In this document: positions 44,682 through 54,644 of the stretch, piece by piece
Layout: each line of letters opens with the position of its first letter
How positions within the stretch are numbered: the first letter of the stretch is position 1
Source: Rhipidocladum racemiflorum
Lineage: Eukaryota > Streptophyta > Magnoliopsida > Poales > Poaceae
Assembly: GCA_036346355.1 (NCBI GenBank)
Contig: CM070581.1
Location: forward strand, 6,324,001-6,388,000
Reading direction: 5' to 3'
Length of the DNA stretch: 64,000 nucleotides
Translations under genes and position numbers: made by a program
The notes under the pieces: generated by a model
Seen by the model: only the letters and a program-made list of their open reading frames with translations
What the model was told of the DNA's origin: nothing
Database searches by the model: none

Positions 44682-45547
44682 ATCTCTCATTCATATCATC
44701 TCTAGATAAGCAATAAAGTCAACTTGTACAATAACTATCCTAAATGTTGTCTCCAGATGTTGTGCAAAAATTATCTCTCCTCTCTTATACTTAAATAATC
44801 TGTCTTGTTTCCCGTGTCATACTACTCTTGTATGAGAGACAACTCTCTTCTTTCTCCTCTTTTCTTACTCTTCCATATAGGGTAAAATTGATATGTACAG
44901 ACCAAAAGTAAGATAAGATAATCTTATTATACGTACCTTATTTACCAACTTCAATGTCTCTTCTCCTGTTCTTTTCTCTACTTTATTGACAACTGCCAGA
45001 ATAGAAAGATAAAAAAAAAAAGATTTCATTTGATCTTCACACAGATCAAAATCAGCTCACCCCGCAGGTTGCTCACATGTTCCCCACCGGAAGGCTGAAC
45101 TGGAAGTTTCTTCAGAGCGATCCTTTTGGGATAAAAGCCAGCACAGCAGCGAGATGAGTAGCATGATTGCTTCCATTCCGTGGCAGCAGCGTAACAACAT
45201 CATGAATTCCACGAGACTTTCCGTATGCCATCTCTTCCTTCTGCTCCTTTTGCCTTTTTGTCTATTTTTTTTTAAAATCTTTCGCCTTTGTACGTATGAA
45301 ATTACCAATTCATCCTCCTTCTCAACTGTGAAAAAAATCAGGAGACAACACACAGGTCACTTCCACGGTATGGGACCACGGCAGGTCCACCTGTCGTATT
45401 ATGAGAACACGGTAGGTTCCTACCAGGATCGAGAAGAGATCAGATTTACAATTTCATTCGAAAGAAGACCAAACTTGCAAAAAAAAAAAAAATTGAGCTA
45501 AGGGCTAGGAAGATTTTGCTTTGTAAGAGTGCTATGGTATTAACAAG
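44682..45547. other. Intergenic stretch; nothing firmly recognised
   Basis: The first 270 bases are AT- and CT-rich with some resemblance to the MITE scrap at 4407-4661. The rest (45057-45500) has a minus-strand frame with a Lys/Arg-rich segment and no family match by eye. Confidence 0.4.
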
Positions 45548-45549
45548 TA

Positions 45550-46926
45550 TTCCCTCTGGTCACAAATAGTTGCCTTTTTGGAGATAAGTGTAGTCAAACT
45601 TTTAAAAATTTAAATGTTAATATCTTTTAAATATTTAAATTGGATACGTGAAAATCATATTAGTAGATTTGTCTCGAAAAATGCTTTTATAATATTATAA
45701 TTTTATTAGATTTTATAAATATATTATAATAGAAGTTAGTGATCAAAGCTTTATTTTGTAGATCGATGCAAAGTTTAAAATCTTGCCGAGATTTCGGAAA
45801 TCTCGACTGAAATTTTGGATTTCGGTCGAGGCTGAGATTCCAATCTCGGCGGGATAATTTCTTTTGAAATTTTTCAAATTTATATAGTGATTTCGGTAAA
45901 TTTCACCGAAATTTTGATTTATTGACCGAAATTGCTGCAAGTTGAACCGAATTTAGCCCACGATCCCAGCCCACTTGGCTCAACTAGTCTCCCCTAACCC
46001 TAATGCTCACTCATTCTACAACCTCCGCTGACTGGATTTCATTGCTCTCTCTCTCTCTCTCCGCCCCGACGCGTTCTTCACTATCGCTAGTAGACTCCAG
46101 TGGCTCCCCTCCAACCCTCTCTTCCAGCTCCCTCGCTCACTTGTGCCGCCGCCTCGTCGCTGGCCACCTCCCAGGCCTTCTCTCGCCTCCTACCTCCTAC
46201 TACTCGTAGTTAGCCTCGCTGTCAGCTACTACCGCGACACCCTCCATCCTAAGGTGTGCCGCCGCCTTGTTCTACAAATTCGGTGGGACATCACCATCAT
46301 CGGCTACCTCTCGGCCTCCTCTCATCCTTCCCCTACCTTTCTCTACTTTTAGACCCGTGCTAACTTCCTTCCCTGACTCCAACGCCGCGAGAACCCAACC
46401 AGCAATGCCATCTCTAGAGAACCGCGGAACCCCTTCATGTCCTTCGATGTGTCCACTGCCGCATCCTCCTCCTTGCCGCCCCTCTTCGCCTAGCCCATTG
46501 GCGCCTGCTCGGTAGCACCCCTCTTCACTAGGCCCATCAACGTCAGCTCTGATAGCTCGCTTGGAAGATCTTGCCCAACTAGGACGACGGTAGTGCCTCC
46601 AAAATCCTCCCCACTTCCGTTTTGTTGCTAGAGCTAATGTTTTTCTTTACAGATCCAGAAATGTAGATGATGCTCAATTTTTCCCATATTTTCCCCAATC
46701 TTTTCTAGTCTCGGGAAATCATTTCATAGGGGTTTAAAATCACCGGAATTTTGTTTTAGGGTTCCTAAAATATGCTAGATTTGAAATTTATTTTTTGAAT
46801 TTCGGGCGGAAGTTTGAAATCTCATCAAAATTTGGGATTTTGGCCGTCTCCGAGATGTGATCCGAAAATGAAATTAAAAACCTTGGATCGATGTCGAAAA
46901 TGATAACTATTTGTGACTGGAGGGAG
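45550..46926. mobile_element. Stowaway-like MITE split by a hAT insertion
   Basis: Left terminus TTCCCTCTGGTCACAAATAG and right terminus (reverse complement CTCCCTCCAGTCACAAATAG) are flanked by TA at 45548-45549 and 46927-46928. Without the nested element (45769-46885 plus one 8-bp repeat) it would be about 250 bp, the same size and interior as the intact relative at 56109-56368. Confidence 0.85.
45769..46885. mobile_element. Non-autonomous hAT element with a GC-rich interior, nested in a Stowaway
   Basis: Termini CAAAGTTTAAAATCT and (reverse complement of the right end) CAAGGTTTTTAATTTC, flanked by the perfect 8-bp duplication GATCGATG at 45761-45768 and 46886-46893. The outer 200 bases on each side are the usual CGAAATTTCGG-rich hAT MITE sequence, as at 48597-49116. 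The core, about 45960-46660, is quite different: C-rich, with long open stretches on the plus strand such as RNPFMSFDVSTAASSSLPPL. That suggests capture of a piece of host gene. The donor could not be identified. Confidence 0.85.
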
Positions 46927-46928
46927 TA

Positions 46929-47226
46929 ATTGCAGCACAACATGCAAACAACTGAATTCTGAACACATCAAGGGAGCAAAGTATCACTTTGCCATGAGTT
47001 TGTAGAGTGCGGATTAAAGCTTTGAGAGATTATGTGCTGCAACTGCAAGCATATCACGGATGCATTAATCTGTCTTTAAGAGAATAAAATGCAGAGTAGT
47101 ACTAGTACTAGCTAGGAGGTTGTTTGGTGAATTATTTGAAGAATTCCTCGTATTTGCCGCCCTAGCAAGAGAAGCTTCAATGCATGATTATTTCGAATGC
47201 TGTACTTCGTCAGACATGAGAAATAA
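46929..47226. other. Intergenic stretch; nothing recognised
   Basis: About 300 bases with no repeat termini or coding signal. Confidence 0.4.
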
Positions 47227-48397
47227 CTAGGAAATTGAGCGCGGCGGCACGCCGCGCACGTGAACGAAAAACAAAATTTAATACAAAAAAAACCGAGAAA
47301 ATGTTTTCGTAGAAAAAGCGGACCACGAGAACACTTTAAAACATTTTTTTCATGCTCTGAAGGAAAAAACGGACAAAAAAAACTTTTTTTTTCAGGTAAA
47401 ACGGAGAAACGAAAACATTTTTTCCATGCTCCGGAGGAAAAACAGACCACAAAAACATTTTTCGTTTTTTTTAGGAAAAACGGAGAAACGAAAACATTTT
47501 TTGCATGCTCCGTAGGAAAAACAGACCACAAAAACATTTTTCCGGGCAAAACGGAGAAACGAAAACATTTTTTTCATGCTCTGAAGGAAAAACGGACCAA
47601 AAAAACTTTTTTTTTAGGTAAAACGGAGAAACGAAAACATTTTTTCCATGCTCCGAAGGAAAAACGGATCACGAAAACATTTTTTGGTTTTTTTTAGAAA
47701 AAACGGAGAAACGAAAACATTTTTTCCATGCTCCGGAGGAAAAACGGACCACAAAAACATTTTTCGTTTTTTTAGGAAAAACGGAGAAACGAAAACATTT
47801 TTTGCATGCTCCGTAGGTAAAACAGACCACAAAAACATTTTTTCCGGGCAAAACGGAGAAACGAAAACATTTTTTCCATGCTCCCGAGGAAAAACGGACC
47901 ACAAAAATATTTTTTCGGTTTTTTATAGGAAAAACGGCCAACGAAAATATTTTTTCCATGCTCCGGTGGGAAAACGGACCACAAAAACATTTTTTTCCGG
48001 GCAAAACGGAGAAACGAAAACATTTTTTCAATGCTTCGGAGGAAAAAACGGACCACAAAAACATTTTTTGGAGGCAAAACGGAGAAAGGACCTGAACGAA
48101 AAGTGCACGGACCTATTTGTTATGATTTTGGACCTGTTCGCTATTTTGAAAAACTATAAAAGGGCTCGTTTACGATTCATATTTAACGGGAGGGTCTTTA
48201 TGTAAAACGGCGAAGGAGGGACCTAAACGCAAACCGGGAAAAAAATCTCTCTCTCACAAAAAATTACAAAAGGACCTATCCGTAATTTCAAAAACTGGAA
48301 GGGCTTTTTCGCAAAAAGAGGAGAGAGAGAGGGTGGGACGCGTGGGGGGTCTCCCCGGGCGCCCTTTCTCCCGATTATAAGGTAGGTATAATATCTG
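47227..48397 (-). mobile_element. Non-autonomous Helitron with an expanded internal tandem array
   Basis: On the minus strand the element ends with the hairpin GCGCGGCGTGCCGCCGCGC, eight bases, then CTAG (47230-47227) and a host T, the hallmarks of a Helitron 3' end. The same hairpin-8-CTAG|T arrangement ends the plus-strand copy at 50740-51180. The two copies also share their 5' halves block by block (AAATTACGGATAGGTCC, CGGTTTGCGTTTAGGTCC, ATAACAAATAGGTCC, GTGCACTTTTCGTTCAGGT). No Rep/helicase is encoded. The 5' edge is placed where similarity begins and is uncertain by about 20 bases. The array at 47400-48075 makes up most of the length. Confidence 0.8.
47400..48075. repeat. Tandem array of about nine 72- and 79-bp units inside the Helitron
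   Basis: The anchor GAAACGAAAACATTTTTT recurs at 47406, 47485, 47556, 47628, 47708, 47786, 47858, about 47938 and 48011. Spacings are 79, 71, 72, 80, 78, 72, 80 and 73, so two unit types differ by a longer linker (TTTTTTTAGGAAAAACGG against CGGGCAAAACGG). Each unit holds two related half-units around CATGCTCCGGAGG. Open frames of up to 185 codons on both strands follow from the repeat and are not genes. Confidence 0.9.
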
Positions 48398-48588
48398 GTG
48401 GTCAAGAAGGCATGACATGACATGTTCAAACCATCGAGAATGAGCCTGGGGCAATCGACTAGGCCGTTGGCACTCTGAAACCGAAAGTACTAGTAGGTAA
48501 TTAAAATCACAGTACCCCGTACTCCCTCTTTCACAAAGAAATTAAACAAGCAAAACCCTTAAGATATGCTAGTAGATTGCATCATGTA
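48398..48588. other. Short spacer between Helitron and hAT element
   Basis: Nothing recognised; includes the 5' junction zone of the Helitron. Confidence 0.4.
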
Positions 48589-48596
48589 CATATAGC

Positions 48597-49116
48597 CAGG
48601 GTTTAAAATCTCGGCCAAATTCGGCGAGATTTCGGCGAAATTTTGGATTTCGGGTCCCTCCGAGTTTCGGTGAATTTAAAAAACCCTTAAAAAAATTTAA
48701 AGTGCTACAGTGCATTAATATCTCGCCAAGATTTCGATGAATTTGACCGAAATCTCGGTAAAATTGAACGAGATTTGTATAAAAGTTGACTAGATTTGAC
48801 CGTAATTGACCGGATTGGATTCTTCACGTTATTTCCCATGTGGGACAGTCGGTAGATCATAATTTCCGCAAAGTTGAAAAAACCCAAAAAAATTGAAAGT
48901 GTGATAGTACCGGGAAATTTCGCCGAGAGTTCAAAATTTTGGACGAAATTTCGTCTAAATCAACCGAAATCTCATAAATGTCGGTTAAAAAAAAACGGAT
49001 TCAAATTTTGCTTTTTGAATTTCGTTCGGATTTTGTCCGAAATAACGAGATCTCGGCGAAAAATCGGATTTCGGTGAGTAACGAGATTCTACCCTAAACA
49101 ACAATTTTGAATCCTG
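48597..49116. mobile_element. hAT-type MITE with perfect 8-bp target duplication
   Basis: Termini CAGGGTTTAAAATCTC and (reverse complement) CAGGATTCAAAATTG, flanked by CATATAGC at 48589-48596 and 49117-49124. The 520-bp interior consists of CGAAATTTCGG / CCGAAATTT motifs in both orientations. No coding capacity. Confidence 0.92.
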
Positions 49117-49124
49117 CATATAGC

Positions 49125-49512
49125 ACATCAGCGCTGCAAGACTGGCTGAGGAAAATTTTCAGCGGGGCGCGGTTTTATACGTACAACATTATAATCATAT
49201 ATAATAATTTCAAAATTTGCTTAAAGTACAGTACAAAATAGTTGTAAAATCTTACAAATCTCTAACCATCAAAATCAAAACTAATTTGATCAATAAATTT
49301 AACATATGATGTCATGATATTTCTTAATTTTCAGGGGTGCTCGGTGCATAAATCCGCCTATGGGAGGTCATAACCATGAACTGAATTCCGAAGCACACCT
49401 GCGAACTTTTGACCCGATGTCTTGTCCTTGAGCGCACAGAGGCATCTGCCACTCCGAATTGAAAGTAACTGATCAATCATGCATGCAGCGGTGGTTGAAC
49501 CGTTAATCCGCT
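49125..49512. other. Intergenic stretch; nothing recognised
   Basis: Nearly 400 bases of AT-rich sequence without repeat termini or coding signal. Confidence 0.4.
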
Positions 49513-49513
49513 A

Positions 49514-49790
49514 CTACCCCGTTTTATAATAGTTATAGTTCTAATTAAATTTATATAAAATAAAGAGATGTGAAAAATAACTTGTCTATCCTCATTTAAT
49601 TCACTTCTTTTGTGGTTAATATTGTTTACTGGACTGGTTGTATCCTGGACTATTTGCATGCCGATGCAATTAAATGATGAAGGATACAAAGGTCATGTTG
49701 CCTCTAAAATTGCATTTGAATGTGAGAACTATAACCATTTTGATAAAATTTTTGAATGCTATAACTACAACCATTGTGAAACAGAGGTAG
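49514..49790. mobile_element. Stowaway-like MITE, CTACCYC termini
   Basis: Left end CTACCCCGTTTTATAATAG and right end (reverse complement CTACCTCTGTTTCACAATGG) are flanked by TA at 49512-49513 and 49791-49792. The interior has paired CTATAAC(C/T)A motifs. 277 bp. Confidence 0.78.
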
Positions 49791-49899
49791 TACTAGATAG
49801 CACATCACACACTTGTGCACAGAGGCATTTGACTAACTTTTTTTAACTTCTTCTTTATTACTTAGTCTGTCCCAATTTATAAGGTCTATTTTTAAATAA

Positions 49900-50181
49900 C
49901 TAGTAAAGTGCTCGTGCGTTGCAAATCCCAAATAAATAATGACACCAGTTCTAAACTCTTAAAAAAAAACGAGAATTTAAGACTTGAGATATCACTTATT
50001 TGAGATCCGTTACTGAAGAATCACTGAACAAGGGAATACAATGAAATGCAAATAAGGTTAAACAAACAGCAAATAGCTACAGAATTCCTCACCTACTGGG
50101 CCTTGGGTCCGTACTGTTCTGGCCCAAGAACAACCTGGCAGACTCACCATCACTACCAACTCATTATTATAATAGTTAAGA
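49900..50181 (-). mobile_element. Short non-autonomous Helitron (copy A)
   Basis: Read on the minus strand it begins TCTTAACTATTATAATAATG after a host A and ends GCAACGCACGAGCACTTTACTAG before a host T, so both A|T junctions are intact. It shares termini and a central GGGCCAGAACAGT / GGCCCAAGGCCCAGTAGGTG block with copy B at 61909-62199. 282 bp, non-coding. Confidence 0.88.
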
Positions 50182-50739
50182 TTTTATTTATAAATATAAG
50201 ATTTATATATAAATTTAATATGATCTTTTCTTGTATATTTCTATTTATTCTCTCTCAACTATATGTATTTCTTCATTACACTTATACAAAATATATTTCT
50301 CATCTTTCAAGATAATTAAGTGATGGCATCTGAGTTATTTTCTCTCTTACCTTTCTCAATTTTAACGCAGCTTTAATCTTTATGCAATATTTTCCTAGGG
50401 AGGGAGTATTTCTTTTTTCTCTCTCTAAAGTTAAGGTGGCTAAAGTGATCGATCGATCGAAAGACAGCCGCGTAGCTACCTACCTCACATGCCATACGGC
50501 AACCACCCGAGCAAACAGTTCAATGCGGCCCATGAGATATGCGTATGCGCGACGCTTGTGTACGTGAGCTGCACGCGAGCGTGGCATGCCATGCTCATGT
50601 GCGATGGCGGAAAGGCGCCGAGCAAGCGAACGAGCTAAAGGAAAAACTTTCTGCATTGTAAAATGCTTCTGATCTTCCCTTTTTATTTAAATAAACAAAG
50701 AAAGAGGCATCTGATCTCCCTGATGTAGTGATATATATA
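50182..50739. other. AT-rich stretch; possible Stowaway right end
   Basis: GGGAGGGAGTA at about 50399-50409 resembles a Stowaway right terminus, and TCTGTCCCAATTTATAAGG at about 49866 could be its left partner, which would place Helitron copy A inside it. The pairing is weak. The rest shows nothing recognised. Confidence 0.35.
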
Positions 50740-51180
50740 TACTACCTCAGCCCTCCACATCACCCCCCACTCTCTCTCTTTCTTGCAGAAAAAACATCCG
50801 ATTCTTTGGAATTACGGATAGGTCCTTTCTATTTACGAATAAGTCTTTTTTAATTTTATGTAAGTGGAAAATATTTTTTCCCGGTTCGCGTTTAGGTCCT
50901 CCGTTCGGCGTTTTACACAAAGAGCCTCTCGTTAAATACGAATTGCGAACGAGCCCTTTCTTACTTATTCAAAATAGCGAACAAGTTCAAAATTATAACA
51001 AATAGGTCCCTGCACTTTTCGTTCAGGTTCTTTCTCCGTTTTTCCCGAAAAAAATATTTTCGTGGTCCGTTTACTCTTCGGAGCATGGGAAAAATGTTTC
51101 CGTGGTCTGTTTTTTCTCCGGAAAAAAAAACACAAATTTTTTTCGTTCACGCGCGGCGTGCGCCGCGCTTGCGTTTCTAG
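50740..51180 (+). mobile_element. Non-autonomous Helitron, short-array copy
   Basis: It ends with the perfect hairpin GCGCGGCGTGCGCCGCGC, then TTGCGTTT, CTAG (51177-51180) and a host T. Its 5' half is collinear with the minus-strand copy at 47227-48397. Where that copy has about nine units, this one has roughly one and a half (GTGGTCCGTTTACTCTTCGG and GTGGTCTGTTTTTTCTCCGG). The 5' edge lies near the TACTACCTCAGC segment and is approximate. Confidence 0.8.
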
Positions 51181-51291
51181 TATATATTATTATACGTACT
51201 TATCAAATTAATCAGGAGGAGCAACCACGTGCACGTGCCCGAACGGGAGAGGCTGTAGTTATGGAACCACAAGCTTCTCAGCGAAAAGAGA

Positions 51292-51292
<1 letters not shown>

Positions 51293-51322
<30 letters not shown>

Positions 51323-51387
51323 CTTCTTCTTCTTCTTCTTCTTCTTCTTCTTCTTCTTCTTCTTCTTCTTCTTCTTCTTCTTCTTCT
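51293..51387 (+). repeat. (TTC)n microsatellite, about 31 units
   Basis: Uninterrupted CTT/TTC repeat of about 95 bases. The poly-Phe, poly-Glu and poly-Lys frames across it are artefacts. Its length and purity predict high polymorphism. Confidence 0.97.
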
Positions 51388-52241
51388 CTGTGAGCGCAAA
51401 TAAGGTCTTGCCCAACGTGCTCAAATAATAGTGTCGGCGTGGTGTGGTGGTTTGCCACCCTAGTAAAGTGAGTTGGGCTCTGGCCCAATTTGAGCAACGG
51501 GCCAAATACCTAACACGTGAATGGGCCATAATGCTGGGCCGCTCAGCTAAGTTCCCTCTCGTGGGATTTTACATTTTTTTGCTTCGTCAGAGGCTCAGAG
51601 CTCGCTTCAGAGTTCTGACTCACACAGCTGACAGGGGGCAAACGTTGAGTTCATGGAAAAATCAAAAGAAAACCTTCTCACTTATCAGTTCATTCTTCAT
51701 CAGAAGACAGCCAGGCCAAGTAGAGAGACGGCCGAGCCTCTCTCTGGAAATTCTTAACCCTACAGATTAGCTGAAGCTCAGTGGTTCAGACTACTTATTC
51801 GTAAACAAGATGTTATATAAGTAAGAATATACTAGAATCAGCTGCCTGTGGAGCGATTATATCTATCCAACAATCTGAAAAGAAAAGAAAAGGTCTCTCT
51901 GTGTCCAGATTCCATTTTACATTCTAGACCGCAAGTTCTGATCCGGTTCCTGAAAACAACTTGCCAAGAAGAACATTGAGAACCTTTGCTTGCTTCGCTC
52001 TGGCCAAACCAAACAACCCCATGCCCTTATCCTCAGAAGTCGTTGCTTAGCAAATTCCCAATCAGCATACTATGGTTAGCTTAGCACACAAGCTTTTGCC
52101 GAATGTCAATTTGGGGCTAGCTGCATGTGTACTTGCCCACATGCAGGGCTGGCCTTCTTATGAGAGTACCTGTACCACATGACAGGCATATGCTCCCCCC
52201 TTGCTGCCAAGTAGTATGTACCTATGCACGCCAGTCAATAG
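51388..52241. other. Intergenic stretch; nothing firmly recognised
   Basis: Contains TGGGCC/GGCCCA-type motifs around 51480-51540 but no coding region or repeat ends that could be identified. Confidence 0.4.
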
Positions 52242-52378
52242 AAACAGTAGCCACGAGGGAGATTACTTGGTTAGTTAATGGCTAATTTATGGTGGATCTC
52301 GAATCTCTACAAACGGTAGCCACGAGGGAGATTACTTGGTTAGTTAATGGCTAATTTATGGTGGATCTCGAATCTCTA
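52242..52378 (+). repeat. 69-bp tandem duplication
   Basis: Two near-perfect adjacent copies (52242-52310 and 52311-52378), each starting AAACRGTAGCCACGAGGGAG and ending GAATCTCTA. The copies differ at one base in what was compared, so the duplication is recent. Confidence 0.92.
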
Positions 52379-53002
52379 TCTCAAACACAATCTAGCTAGG
52401 GAGATCCACCTATAGTCTAGGGAGTACTATTTGTTGTATGAAATTGGGTTGTCCCAAATTTTACAAAAGAGAGAAAAAATATTGGACTACTGGGCCAACT
52501 AGACCAGAAGGCACATCTGGCTGAGCCAACCCAGCCAGCTGAGGCTAAAACACCGCACAATGGTGCCCTAGCCCCAAAGAGTGTGTCGAGAGGGAGAGGT
52601 GATGAGTGTGGCGGCAGCAAACGCGTCGGCACGGCTTCCTTGCGTGTGGTGGCAACTAGCGGCCATTGCTCTATCTCCTCCTCCTCCTCCTCCCGTGCTC
52701 CTATAAATCTCAGATCCATGTTCCTCTAGAAGTGAAGAACGACGTGATTTTCCCCTTTTACTGATTTATAATTCACATGCGATTTCTTGTGTTCATCAGC
52801 AAGATCCTCGGCTACTCAACGCCTTCTTGTGGTATTTGGTCCCGATCCGTCCCCAGTCACCTCGTGGATGCTGCTTTTGTGTGTAACTCAAGGTGATTGA
52901 AGGGTGTTGACTTCGGCCAGCGACTTGAAGCGCTCCATGGATGGCGAGGTGCGTTTGGTTCTATCTATCGCCGGGTCTTGGTGTTGACCTTACTTGCTTG
53001 GT
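52379..53002. other. Intergenic stretch with a plus-strand TATA-like motif
   Basis: CCTATAAATCTC at about 52692-52703 follows a CT-rich run and is followed by a leader-like stretch, so a promoter of a decayed LTR or a captured promoter is possible. No coding region could be assigned downstream. Confidence 0.35.
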
Positions 53003-53021
53003 CACACACACACACACACAC
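53003..53021 (+). repeat. (CA)n microsatellite
   Basis: Nine to ten CA units directly before an inverted-repeat element. Confidence 0.9.
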
Positions 53022-53033
53022 GACGCCGAAATG

Positions 53034-53423
53034 GGGCACCATGGTGTCTGGGCACCACGATTTCAAATGCGTAAATTCAAGTCAAATTCGGGTATATTTT
53101 TTCAAAAATTTCAATTTTAGGGTGTATACCCATCTATTACAATTCAAATGAAACACATACCTTTGAAAAAATATATTCAAATTTAAAGATTTGAATGAAT
53201 TTAGATCACTTGCTTTGCTAATTTATAAATAAAATCAACATATACCTACAATCAAACTACCATCAAAAAAGGAAACTCTAATTTGAATTTCAGTTCAAAC
53301 TTGTTTGAACTAGTTAGTAAACTAGTTAAACTCAACATCCTAAAAATTACAAAAAAATTTGCATGCAAATATATAGGAAAAATACCTATTTTGGATCATA
53401 GTACCCAGGCACTACGGTGCCTC
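53034..53423. mobile_element. Inverted-repeat element with 'gggcaccatggtg' ends
   Basis: Left GGGCACCATGGTGTCTGGGC and right (reverse complement AGGCACCGTAGTGCCTGGG) form imperfect terminal inverted repeats around an AT-rich interior with ATTTGAAT/ATTCAAAT motifs. Superfamily not determined; no target duplication resolved. Confidence 0.5.
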
Positions 53424-53454
53424 AGGTAATTGTACTATATATATACATATATAT

Positions 53455-53633
53455 AGCCATGCTATTCTATGGCTGCGTGTAGAATAGTTATCCTGCGCGT
53501 CTAGTAATTTGCATACGTTGTATATAGTAAAATGCATTCATGATTTACTACTTATTTCGTGATTTACTATATACAACATATGCAATTACTAAGGGCACAT
53601 AATAACTATTCTACACGTAGCTGCAGAATAGTG

Positions 53634-53637
<4 letters not shown>
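53455..53637. mobile_element. Foldback MITE, near-complete hairpin
   Basis: The left arm TAGCCATGCTATTCTATGGC through GTTGTATATAGTAAA pairs almost base for base with the right arm, giving a stem of roughly 85 bases and a short loop around 53545. Such stems can be processed into small RNAs. It is bounded right by a (GT)n run. Confidence 0.72.

Positions 53638-53672
<35 letters not shown>
53638..53672 (+). repeat. (GT)n microsatellite
   Basis: About 17 GT units at the right edge of the foldback element. Confidence 0.95.
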
Positions 53673-53675
<3 letters not shown>

Positions 53676-53943
53676 GAAGCCTTTTCCATACCCCACGAGT
53701 ACGTACTTTCACACTCCAATACCACTTAAATGAACATGTTATACCTTTTTATCACTTTTGGTATACTTAAATACCAATTCTAAGATACTCCAATTCGACA
53801 TGGTTGAAAAAAAAATTATTAGAACACTTTATTTTTTATATATAACTTTTTTAATATGTAAAGGAGTATACACATAAATTATGCTATAAATAGTGGATTT
53901 TGATAAAAATTTTCATGGTACTCACTTTGGAGTATCTTTTATA

Positions 53944-53990
53944 TACATACATACATACATACATACATACATACATACATACATACATAC
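53944..53990 (+). repeat. (ATAC)n microsatellite
   Basis: About 12 tetranucleotide units followed by the inverse ATGT units (53992-54004), so a small hairpin can form. Confidence 0.95.
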
Positions 53991-54130
53991 AATGTATGTA
54001 TGTATTACTAATATGCAAGTGCACGCGGATTAGTTATTTGCGCTTCGGCCGGAGAAGCGCATGCAAAACGTCCCATGTACGCTCGCGTGTTGACCAAGCC
54101 AATCACCTATGTAGCCAAACCAACTATTTA

Positions 54131-54612
54131 AATGTGTTTTTTGTTTGTGCATGAATCTATATTTAAATGTGTTTTTTGTTTGCATATATGAATCTATTTT
54201 TTTGTTTGATTTAACTATAACTTTTGACTGCTCTGATTCAAAAACAGTTTTACCAGTAGCTTACTGCTAACGAGAGCAACATATTGATATAAGTTTCGAC
54301 AATAAACATCGCATGAATCAGATTTTACTATCCGTATACATAAAATTTACTATTGATATACATATATTTTACTATCATGCTAGAAGGTTCAGTAGCCTAT
54401 GCGGTAGTAAAATCTTACGACACATTCCGTAAATTGATAGTAAAAACTCATTCATGTGGTATTTATTAGCGAGACTTATATCGTTATGTTGCTTTCGTCG
54501 TCAGTAAGCCATTGATAAAAACCGTTTGTGAATTACAGCTGTTAATAAAAAAATTTATGGCTAAATCAAAGAAAAAAATATTTTACTTCAAACAAAGAAA
54601 CACATTACTAGT
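54131..54612. mobile_element. Foldback element copy 1
   Basis: Left arm (AATGTGTTTTTTGTTTG ... TTGATTTAACTATAAC ... AGCTTACTGCTAACGAGAGC ... TTTTACTATCCGTA) and right arm (GATAGTAAAAACTCATTC ... GTCGTCAGTAAGCCATTG ... CTAAATCAAAG ... AAACACATT) are inverted copies of each other over about 200 bases with roughly 20 to 25 percent difference. The outermost 37 bases of the left arm are themselves duplicated in tandem. No target duplication was resolved. Confidence 0.65.
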
Positions 54613-54644
54613 TTACGCTGCATAACTAACAAGTAAAATAAATT

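Noticed and set aside
47400..48075. Regularly spaced repeats that might suggest a CRISPR array
   Set aside because: Units are contiguous with no unique spacers, are 71-80 bp long, and lie in a plant genome inside a Helitron.
47260..48205. Long open frames on both strands (up to 185 codons) with Lys/Phe-rich repeats
   Set aside because: They are produced by the tandem array inside the Helitron; they exist on both strands and in several frames at once, and have no initiation context or domain.
51102..51529. Frames with poly-Phe, poly-Glu and poly-Lys
   Set aside because: All three are readings of the (TTC)n microsatellite at 51293-51387.
53020..53430. Considered as a CACTA element end
   Set aside because: The ends read GGGCACC/AGGCACC, not CACTA/CACTG, and no 3-bp duplication was found, so only a generic inverted-repeat element is called.
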